Below, piece after piece: positions 35,851-41,651 of a DNA stretch of 41,651 nt. The position numbers were made by a program, and so were the translations under genes. The number at the start of each line of letters is the position of its first letter. The stretch's first letter is position 1. Source of the DNA: CALMEC01 sp964393105 (lineage in GTDB: Bacteria; Actinomycetota; Thermoleophilia; Miltoncostaeales; Miltoncostaeaceae); the NCBI GenBank assembly GCA_964393105.1, contig CAYMSM010000067.1, positions 1 to 41,651 of the forward strand, written 5' to 3'. The notes under the pieces are model-generated. The model saw nothing but the letters and a program-made list of their open reading frames with translations, was not told the DNA's origin and did not search any database.

Positions 35851-35857
35851 CGGGCGT

Positions 35858-36262
35858 GTGGACACCGCTAGCGCACTCACCGATCGGGGCCTGCGCCGGA
35901 CCCCTCAGCGCATGGCGGTGCTGCGTGCGCTCGACGACGGCCATGCGTTGAGCGCCCAGGAGGTCTTCTCGCGCGCTCGTGCAACCTGTCCCGAGCTGGG
36001 GCTGTCGACGGTCTATCGCACGCTCGTCGCGTTGACCGAAGCCGGCCTGCTCGATGCTCTCGGCCAGCACGAGGGTGAGGCGACATATCGTCTGTGCGGA
36101 GGCTCGCATCACCACCATCTGGTGTGCTCCCAATGCCGTAGGGTCGAGGAGCTCTTGGAGTGCGACCTCAGCCCGATCGAGCGCGGCATCGCCCGCGACA
36201 CGGGCTTTCGCGTGGACGGGCATACCCTGACGTTCCACGGGGTGTGCCGGGAATGTCGGTGA
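35858..36262 (+). CDS. Fur family metal-dependent repressor, probably Zur
   Basis: A 134-residue winged-helix regulator. RGLRRTPQRMAVLRAL and the recognition helix LGLSTVYRTLVALTEAGLL are Fur-family signatures. The HHHH run (84-87) and the structural zinc cysteines C90-x2-C93 and C130-x2-C133 are all present. GTG 35858 fits a leaderless promoter. Its position near a zinc-type ABC transporter with a Zur-like box points to zinc control. Fur, PerR and Zur cannot be separated by sequence alone. Confidence 0.87.
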   Translation: MDTASALTDRGLRRTPQRMAVLRALDDGHALSAQEVFSRARATCPELGLSTVYRTLVALTEAGLLDALGQHEGEATYRLCGGSHHHHLVCSQCRRVEELLECDLSPIERGIARDTGFRVDGHTLTFHGVCRECR

Positions 36263-36269
36263 TGCGGGC

Positions 36270-37511
36270 GTGGCCGCCCGCCCGCGGCGTGTCAAGACGC
36301 GATCCGCTTCTGGGATGCTCCACCCCGCCGAGAGTCCCATTTCCCCATCAGGACCACTGACGCTGAGCGCCGACGAGGCGCGAAGGCTCGCGTTGTGGAG
36401 CCAGGGCTTGCTGGGGCCACGCGACCTGCGAGGCGGGCCCGCGGCCATGCTGAGACGCCTCGGCGCCGTGCAACTCGACACCATCTCAGTATTGGCGCGC
36501 TCACACGAGCTGGTCGCCTACGCGCGCCTGGGGCCGGTCCGTCGGGACGTCGTGGAGGCGGCGTACTGGTCGGGCGCGAGCGCGTTCGAGTACTGGTCGC
36601 ACGCCGCGAGCATCGTGCCAATCGAGGATTGGCCCTGGTACGCGATGCGCCGTGCCCGGCACCGCGCTGGGCTGAGCGGTTCCGCCGGCCCACGGAACGC
36701 GATCCTGGCGGCCCTCCGCGCCGACGGACCGCAGACTGCGCGTCAGCTGGGCGGCGCGCGTCAAGGTGGCGACTGGTGGGACTGGTCACCGTTCAAGCGC
36801 GCGGCCGAGGAACTCCTGGCCGCGGGCGAGGTCGTGTGCGTTGAGCGCCGCGGGTGGCGACGCGTGTACGACCTGACCGAGCGGGCGATCCCCGAGGTCT
36901 TGCGCGCGCGCTCCCCATCCGATCGGGAGTGCAAGATCGCGCTCGTGCGCCGGGCGGCATCCGCGCTCGGCGTCGGCACGATCGGGGATCTGGCCGACTA
37001 CCACCGCCAGCGTCCGACGCGGATGCGCGCCGTCATCGAGGAGGCCGGGCTCATACCGGTCACGGTCCAGGGGTGGAACGCGCCCGCGTGGGCCAGCCCC
37101 GACGCGCTGCAGGCGCTCGAGGTCGGCTTGCCCCGCAGACACCGGACCACGCTGCTGTCGCCGTTTGACTCCCTGGTGTGGGACCGAGCGCGCACCGAGC
37201 GGATCTTCGGCTTCGCACACCGGCTCGAGGCGTATGTGCCCGCGGCAAGGCGGGTATACGGCTACTTCGCGATGCCGGTGCTGGCGGGCGGCCGCATCGT
37301 GGCCCGCGTCGATCCGGTGCGCCGGGATGGTGCGCTCGTGGGTCGCACCGTGACGCTGGGGCGCCGTGGCGCGGTGGGATCCGTCGCGCGCGCCATTGTC
37401 GAGGCGGCAGGGTGGGTCGGGTGCGAACAGGTCAGCGTGGAGCGGGTCGTACCGTCCGACGCCGCCGCGCCGCTGCGAGCGGCCCTGACCGCGGCGACGC
37501 GAGCCAGGTGA
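36270..37511 (+). CDS. YcaQ/AlkX-like winged-helix DNA glycosylase
   Basis: A 413-residue HTH_42 (DUF1006) protein of the AlkZ/YcaQ group, which unhooks DNA interstrand crosslinks or removes bulky alkyl lesions. The catalytic Q-x-D of the YcaQ type is at 68-70 in VQLDTISVL, where AlkZ has Q-x-Q. ARSHELVAYARLG, AFEYWSHAASIVP and LLSPFDSLVWDRARTERIFGF followed by YVPAARRVYGYFAMPVL are family landmarks. GTG 36270 lies seven bases after the Zur stop, so they may be co-transcribed; ATG 36315 is an alternative start. Its 3' end overlaps the convergent permease gene by 80 bases. Confidence 0.85.
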   Translation: MAARPRRVKTRSASGMLHPAESPISPSGPLTLSADEARRLALWSQGLLGPRDLRGGPAAMLRRLGAVQLDTISVLARSHELVAYARLGPVRRDVVEAAYWSGASAFEYWSHAASIVPIEDWPWYAMRRARHRAGLSGSAGPRNAILAALRADGPQTARQLGGARQGGDWWDWSPFKRAAEELLAAGEVVCVERRGWRRVYDLTERAIPEVLRARSPSDRECKIALVRRAASALGVGTIGDLADYHRQRPTRMRAVIEEAGLIPVTVQGWNAPAWASPDALQALEVGLPRRHRTTLLSPFDSLVWDRARTERIFGFAHRLEAYVPAARRVYGYFAMPVLAGGRIVARVDPVRRDGALVGRTVTLGRRGAVGSVARAIVEAAGWVGCEQVSVERVVPSDAAAPLRAALTAATRAR

Positions 37512-38292
37512 GCGCGAACAGCCCGGTCGCCACCAGCACGACTGCGCCTCCGGCAGCCACATCCGCGTGAAACGACAGGTACAGGCCGCCGATGCCGGAG
37601 GCAACGCCGTAGGCGATTGCCGCACCGACGGTCGTCGCGATGCGGCGGGCCACCAGCCGCGCTGAGGCCGCCGGCGTGACAAGCAACGCAAGGACCAGCA
37701 CGGTGCCGATCGCGCGGATCGACACGACGACCACGAGCGCCACCACGCACAGCAGGATCACGTCGATCGCGCCCGGGCGCATGCCCGCGGCGGCGGCGCC
37801 CTCCCTGTCGAACGAGCTTGCGATGAGCGGCCGGCGCAGTACGACCACCGTGCCGAGCACGACAACCGCGATCGCGGCCGATGCCGCCACGTCACCGCGC
37901 GACACGCCCAGCAGATCGCCGAACAGGAAGGACGAGATGTCTCGGTCGAGTGGGCCGAGGGCGGAGGCGAGCAGCACGCCGAGCGCGAACATCCCGGTGA
38001 ACACGACCCCGATCGCCGTCTCGTCGGTCGTGCGGGCCTCGTGTGACGCCAACGCGATGCCGATTGCCGCGGCGAAGCCCGCCGCCAGTCCGCCCAGGAT
38101 GATCGACCCGCCCAGGGCGGAGGCGAGCACCGCGCCTGGCAACACCGTGTGCGAGAACGCCTCGACCGTGAAGGGAAGGCCCCGAACGACCACGAACACG
38201 CCGAGCGCGCCGCCCAGGATTCCGACGAGGATCAGCTCCAGGCCGGCGCGGGTGACCAACTCGGTCGCCCACGGGTCGGTCAGCCAGCTCAC
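37432..38292 (-). CDS. Zinc/manganese ABC transporter permease (second)
   Basis: A 286-residue ABC-3 family permease with about eight hydrophobic segments. GILGGALGVFVVVRGLPFTVEAFSHTVLPGAVLA and IRAIGTVLVLALLVTPAASARLVARR are the conserved cytoplasmic coupling and core regions. The end is an Arg-rich tail (RRRRTVRPAPR) lying antisense over the last 80 bases of the YcaQ-like gene. GTG 38292 overlaps the ATPase gene by four bases. It acts with the ATPase at 38289 and the other permease at 40026. Confidence 0.9.
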   Translation of the reverse strand: MSWLTDPWATELVTRAGLELILVGILGGALGVFVVVRGLPFTVEAFSHTVLPGAVLASALGGSIILGGLAAGFAAAIGIALASHEARTTDETAIGVVFTGMFALGVLLASALGPLDRDISSFLFGDLLGVSRGDVAASAAIAVVVLGTVVVLRRPLIASSFDREGAAAAGMRPGAIDVILLCVVALVVVVSIRAIGTVLVLALLVTPAASARLVARRIATTVGAAIAYGVASGIGGLYLSFHADVAAGGAVVLVATGLFALTWLASPRSGPLAAARRRRTVRPAPR

Positions 38293-39095
38293 CGGTCGTG
38301 GTGCTCGTGGTCGACCGGGTGCTCGTGGTCGTGCCCATGGTCATGATCATGGTGGGCGCCTTCATCGAGTACGCGGATGGGTCCTCCGCCCGCGCCGTCG
38401 GTAACGATAAGGATGCCCTCGTAGGTGCGGCTCAGGGTCTCGGCGGTGAACGTCGCGTCCGGTGGCCCGTAGGCCATGACGCGTCGGTTGAGAAACAGCA
38501 ACCGGTCACATGTGGCGGCGGCGTCGTTCAAGTCGTGCGTGGCCACCAGGATCGTTCCGCCGCGATCGCGTAGTCGGGCGATCGACTCCCGCATGATGCG
38601 CCCGCTCTCGGCGTCCACACCGGTCAGCGGCTCGTCCAGCAACATCACCTGCCCACCCTGGGCGAGGGCACGGGCCATGATGACCCGCTGGCGCTGCCCG
38701 CCCGACAACTCCCCGAACGTGCAGGCCCGGTGCTCGCCCATCCCGACCTCGTCGAGCGCCTGTTCGGCCACGGCCTCGGCGGCACGGCCCAGCGGTCGCC
38801 ACCACGGTGTCGCCGAGTAGCGCCCCATCAACGCGACGTCCAGCGCCGTGGCCGGAAAGTCCGCGGTCGTCCGATCGCCTTGCGGCACGTACGCGGGTGT
38901 GCCCTCGATCCGCACCGTGCCGGCGTGGGGGAGGAGGCCGAGCATCGCGCGAAACAACGTGGACTTGCCGGCGCCGTTGGGGCCGATGACCCCGACGATG
39001 CAGCCGGCCGGCACCGCGAACGTGACCTCGTCGAGTGCCCGCGCTGCGCCGAACGCCACCGTCACGCCGGTGACCTCGACTGGAGGCCGGCTCAT
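38289..39095 (-). CDS. Zinc/manganese ABC transporter ATPase with histidine-rich tail
   Basis: A 268-residue ABC ATPase. Walker A is GPNGAGKST (38-46), the signature LSGGQ is at 130-134, Walker B MLLDEP is at 151-156 and the switch His is at 187. The C-terminal 21 residues contain ten His alternating with Asp and Glu (AHHDHDHGHDHEH...), a likely zinc-buffering tail. ATG 39095 overlaps the znuA-like stop (ATGA). Family members import zinc or manganese; the neighbouring Zur-type box suggests zinc. Confidence 0.93.
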   Translation of the reverse strand: MSRPPVEVTGVTVAFGAARALDEVTFAVPAGCIVGVIGPNGAGKSTLFRAMLGLLPHAGTVRIEGTPAYVPQGDRTTADFPATALDVALMGRYSATPWWRPLGRAAEAVAEQALDEVGMGEHRACTFGELSGGQRQRVIMARALAQGGQVMLLDEPLTGVDAESGRIMRESIARLRDRGGTILVATHDLNDAAATCDRLLFLNRRVMAYGPPDATFTAETLSRTYEGILIVTDGAGGGPIRVLDEGAHHDHDHGHDHEHPVDHEHHDR

Positions 39096-39994
39096 CCTGA
39101 GCCGACGCCGGCGATGATCGCGTCCATGTTGGCCCGCATCATGCCCAGGTAGGTGCCGGCTTCGCTGTCGATCGGTCCCAGGGCGTCGGCGTAGAGCGGC
39201 GCGCCCAGACGCGCGCCGGCTTCCTCGGCCAGGGCGCGTTCGACACGCGGATCGATCGAGGCCTCCGCGAAGACGACCCGAACCATCTCGGCGCGGATCG
39301 TTGCGGCCAGCTCCGCCAGTTGCTTGGCAGAGGGCTGGGCGGCGGTCGAGAGCGACGGCAGCGTGGTTCCCACGATGTCGATCCCATAGCGCCTCGCGAA
39401 GTAGCCGAACGCATCGTGGTCGGTCACGATCTTGCGCCGGTCCACGGGAATCCTCGCGATCCGTCGCTCGAGCTCGCGGTCGAGCGCAGTGATCTGATCG
39501 GTCAAACTCCGCGCGTTGGCGCGGTACGTATCTGCGCCCGGCGGATCGGCGGCTGCCAGGGCCCGTTGGGTGGCGTCGACCATCTGGATCGCGTTGGCGG
39601 GGTCGAGCCAGATATGTGGGTCGCCGTTGGGGAGAGTGGCGACGCCCGTGCTCGTGACGGTGCGCGCGGCCGAGCCGCCCGCGTTGGCGACGACCTGGTC
39701 CAGCCAGTCGTCGAGGCCGAGCCCGTGCTCCAGGACGACGTCGGCCTCTGCGACGGCTTGAACGTCGGACGGTGTCGGCTCGTACTCGTGGGGATCGGCG
39801 TTCGGGGGCAGGAGCCGTGTGAGCGCGATGCGATCCCCGCCGACGCTCCGTGCGAAATCACCGAGCTGGGTCGTGGTGGCGACCACGGCGAGGCGCCCGT
39901 CGTCGGCGCCGGACTGCTGGGCGCAGCCGGTCAGGCCGAGAGCGGCTGAGGCGATGATCACCCCGAGGGCGCGGGTGGGGGTGCTCGGGCGCAT
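39092..39994 (-). CDS. Zinc/manganese-binding lipoprotein (ZnuA-like)
   Basis: A 300-residue cluster A-I binding protein. The lipobox LTGC puts the lipidated cysteine at 24. Metal ligand motifs ADPHEYEPTPSDV, DPHIWLDP, TDHDAFGYF and DALGP appear in the family order. There is no His-rich loop, so zinc and manganese remain possible. ATG 39994 was chosen because a -10 (TACGGT) ends 7 bases before it and the signal peptide starts there. The Zur-like box overlaps this promoter. Confidence 0.92.
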   Translation of the reverse strand: MRPSTPTRALGVIIASAALGLTGCAQQSGADDGRLAVVATTTQLGDFARSVGGDRIALTRLLPPNADPHEYEPTPSDVQAVAEADVVLEHGLGLDDWLDQVVANAGGSAARTVTSTGVATLPNGDPHIWLDPANAIQMVDATQRALAAADPPGADTYRANARSLTDQITALDRELERRIARIPVDRRKIVTDHDAFGYFARRYGIDIVGTTLPSLSTAAQPSAKQLAELAATIRAEMVRVVFAEASIDPRVERALAEEAGARLGAPLYADALGPIDSEAGTYLGMMRANMDAIIAGVGSG

Positions 39995-40001
39995 CGAACG
40001 A

Positions 40002-40007
40002 ACCGTA
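40002..40007 (-). promoter_or_regulatory. Leaderless-type -10 of the ZnuA-like gene
   Basis: On the minus strand TACGGT ends 7 bases before ATG 39994. The -35 region would lie near 40025-40030, within or beside the Zur-like box. Confidence 0.5.
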
Positions 40008-40013
40008 CCTAAA

Positions 40014-40028
40014 TGAGAATCACTGTCA
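40014..40028. promoter_or_regulatory. Zur/Fur-type box
   Basis: TGAGAAT-C-ACTGTCA matches the 7-1-7 pattern TGATAAT-N-ATTATCA at most positions, with both TGA and TCA arms exact. It lies across the spacer and -35 of the ZnuA-like promoter and over the last codon of the upstream permease. Binding of zinc-loaded Zur would block the promoter. Confidence 0.65.
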
Positions 40029-40880
40029 AATAGGAACGACTGCCATATGGCGGCCGCGGCGTGAGTGCAGGGTGCGCGCGACGGCGATGACGACGAACAC
40101 CGAGGCTGCGACGACCGCGATCCCCGCGCCCGGGGGCGCGTCCAATCGGTAGGCGACCCACAGGCCGGCGACACCTTCAGCTGCCGCAAATGCGATGCCC
40201 ACCAGGTGCATCGTCGGGATCCTCCGGGTGACCAGCCGCGCCGTGGCCGACGGGACCAAGAGCAGCGATGCGACGAGCAGGCTGCCGACCGCGCGAACGG
40301 CGACCGCGACCGAGGCCGCCACCAGCATCATCAGCACGATGTCGAGCAGGCGCACACGGCGCCCGTCCGCCACGGCCAGGTCACGCTGGAACGTGGCAGC
40401 GGCCAGATCGCGGCCCGCCACCAGGGTCACGCCGAGAACGATGGTGGCGACGATGGCCGTGCGGACGATGTCGAACCAGCCGATCGCGAGCAGGCTGCCG
40501 AACAGGAGCGCGTTCGCACGGACACCGGGGTCGGAGACGTCGCTGACGAGCACAGCGCCCAGAGCCAATGCCGCCGACAGGATGATCGCGATCGCCACGC
40601 CGTTGGCAAGCTCGGGGCGGGTGGACATCCACGCCAGGACGAGCGCCAGCACGACGGCGGCCACCAGGGACGCTCCGAACAGGCTCCACCCGGCCAGGGC
40701 CGCGACCACGAGCGCGGGAAAGGTCGCGTGCCCGACCGCGTGCGTGACGAACGCCAGCCGGCGCGTCACGACCCACGTTCCGAGCAGGCCGGCGGGGATC
40801 GCCAGCACCAGCACCTCGATCAGCGCCCGTTGCATGAACGGCGGCCGGAACGGATCGACAAAAAGGTCGGCAACGGACAT
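40026..40880 (-). CDS. Zinc/manganese ABC transporter permease (first)
   Basis: A 284-residue ABC-3 family permease with eight or nine hydrophobic segments. IPAGLLGTWVVTRRLAFVTHAVGHATFPALVVAA and VRAVGSLLVASLLLVPSATARLVTRRIP match the conserved regions of the permease at 37432, to which it is paralogous. ATG 40880 opens the cluster; TATGAA 8 bases before it is a weak leaderless -10. The two permeases probably form a heterodimer with one ATPase, or each may pair with itself. Confidence 0.9.
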   Translation of the reverse strand: MSVADLFVDPFRPPFMQRALIEVLVLAIPAGLLGTWVVTRRLAFVTHAVGHATFPALVVAALAGWSLFGASLVAAVVLALVLAWMSTRPELANGVAIAIILSAALALGAVLVSDVSDPGVRANALLFGSLLAIGWFDIVRTAIVATIVLGVTLVAGRDLAAATFQRDLAVADGRRVRLLDIVLMMLVAASVAVAVRAVGSLLVASLLLVPSATARLVTRRIPTMHLVGIAFAAAEGVAGLWVAYRLDAPPGAGIAVVAASVFVVIAVARTLHSRRGRHMAVVPI

Positions 40881-40913
40881 CGCCCGGGTTCATATCCGAT
40901 TTGGCGGCGGTGA

Positions 40914-40925
40914 CGCGTTAACACG
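40914..40925. promoter_or_regulatory. Near-palindrome between divergent genes
   Basis: CGCGTTAACACG is an 11-of-12-type near-palindrome in the 130-base gap between the permease and the secreted protein. A possible operator; nothing else marks it. Confidence 0.25.
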
Positions 40926-41010
40926 TTCTTCACCGAAGTCCCAGGTGGTCCAGAGATTCGCCTCCTACGGTGCGTCGCATCGAATCCGAACCGACGACAG
41001 GGAGCGGGAG

Positions 41011-41651
41011 ATGAAGCGACCAACCAACCGAACACTGATGGTGCTTGCGGGGACCGTTGCGCTTGGCGCCGGCGGTGCCACACTTGGCGTCGCCGCGTCC
41101 GGCGGCGGCTCCAGTCAGGCCAAGGACCTGGCCGAAGCGCTCAACAAGAACGAGGGTACCAAGCTGACCGAAGCGGACGTGCACGAGGCGATGCAGTCGG
41201 TGTTCAAGGCGCGACTCGACGCCGAGGTCAAGGCCGGCAGGCTCACTCAGACCCAAGCCGACGAGCTGCTGCAGCGGGCGAAGGACGGACCCAAGTTCCG
41301 CGTCGACCACGAGGCCGCGCGGGCCGCGCGCATCGCGCCGGTGGCGAAGCTCCTGGGCATGGCAGCGGACGAGATACGCGAGAGGCTCCACGACGGCACG
41401 AGCCTGGCGAAGCTCGCCGAGTCCAAGGGCGTCTCACGCGCCAAGCTCCTCGACGCGATCAAGGAGGGCATCGCCGCGGCTGCCAAGGGCGAGGGCGTCA
41501 CGTTCACCGCCGAGCGCCTCAACGAGCTGGCCGAGCGCACGGCCGATCGTTCGGGTGACGCCGGTCGCGGCGGGCACCGCGGCTTCGGCCCGGGTGGTCA
41601 CGGCGGCTTCGGCCCTGGTGGCCTCGGTCCCAGCGGCCCGCCGCCCCCGCC
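41011..41651 (+). CDS. Secreted helical protein with Gly-rich tail (partial)
   Basis: The frame is open from ATG 41011 to the window edge (213 codons). GGGAG at 41000-41004 is a ribosome-binding site 6 bases upstream. Residues 1-34 form a signal peptide (RTLMVLAGTVALGAGG core, cut near VAAS). The mature part is charged and helical, with LTEADVHEAM, RLTQTQADELLQRA, TSLAKLAESKGVSRAKLL and VTFTAERLNELAER in succession. These short helical repeats resemble exported actinobacterial proteins of unknown function. A Gly-Phe-Pro-His tail (GFGPGGHGGFGPGG) then turns to proline at the edge. The function is unknown; its place beside a metal transporter may or may not matter. Confidence 0.7.
   Translation, partial: MKRPTNRTLMVLAGTVALGAGGATLGVAASGGGSSQAKDLAEALNKNEGTKLTEADVHEAMQSVFKARLDAEVKAGRLTQTQADELLQRAKDGPKFRVDHEAARAARIAPVAKLLGMAADEIRERLHDGTSLAKLAESKGVSRAKLLDAIKEGIAAAAKGEGVTFTAERLNELAERTADRSGDAGRGGHRGFGPGGHGGFGPGGLGPSGPPPP

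Overview
The window is high-GC bacterial chromosome, densely coding on both strands. Many genes overlap by four bases (GTGA, ATGA or TTGA junctions), and GTG starts are common. A complete GlgE alpha-glucan operon, a GroEL with a Gly-Met tail, a GuaB3-type IMP dehydrogenase and repeated leaderless promoters (TANNNT 6-7 bases before a start codon) point to an actinobacterium. Thermoleophilia (Solirubrobacterales or Gaiellales) is my best guess, by inference only. I see no rRNA, tRNA, CRISPR array, phage or insertion sequence.

Layout. 1-610: the groEL 3' end, its terminator, and the wreck of an ATP-grasp gene. 607-4498: AEC transporter, pyrF, a D,D-carboxypeptidase and a PfkB sugar-phosphate kinase. 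4499-7448: a leader with a terminator-like hairpin, then guaB3-guaA (GMP synthesis). 7484-9028: a small Cys/His protein on the minus strand, diverging from rplM-rpsI, which has its own promoter plus terminator leader. 9035-12293: glmM and glmS (amino-sugar supply for the cell wall). 12322-12678: an ArsC-family arsenate reductase with an in-frame TGA at the catalytic cysteine position. 12794-16690: a very large secreted repeat protein. 16752-18023: an MFS transporter (minus). 18174-24826: a spermidine synthase-like gene, acpS, nnr, alr, a CCA-adding-type nucleotidyltransferase, a cobalamin adenosyltransferase and a DUF1697 gene. 24875-35753 (minus): a TetR regulator, then lgt-glgE-treS-mak-glgB-glgX. 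35858-40880: a Fur/Zur-type regulator, a YcaQ-like DNA glycosylase, and a zinc/manganese ABC transporter with two permeases and a Zur-like box. 41011-end: a partial secreted helical, Gly-rich protein.

How the genes fit together. GlgE, TreS, Mak and GlgB form a full route from trehalose through maltose and maltose-1-phosphate to branched alpha-glucan, and GlgX can debranch it. pyrF and guaB3/guaA feed nucleotide pools. alr, glmM, glmS and the D,D-carboxypeptidase serve peptidoglycan. The Zur regulator lies beside its probable target, the metal transporter.

Most notable. The ArsC-like gene at 12322-12678 reads full length only if TGA 12355-12357 is selenocysteine. His8, position 12, Arg60, Arg94 and Arg107 then fall at the same numbers as the functional residues of E. 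coli ArsC. A perfect 7-bp hairpin with a 5-base loop, at bacterial SECIS distance, follows the TGA. Ordinary gene callers would truncate or miss this gene.
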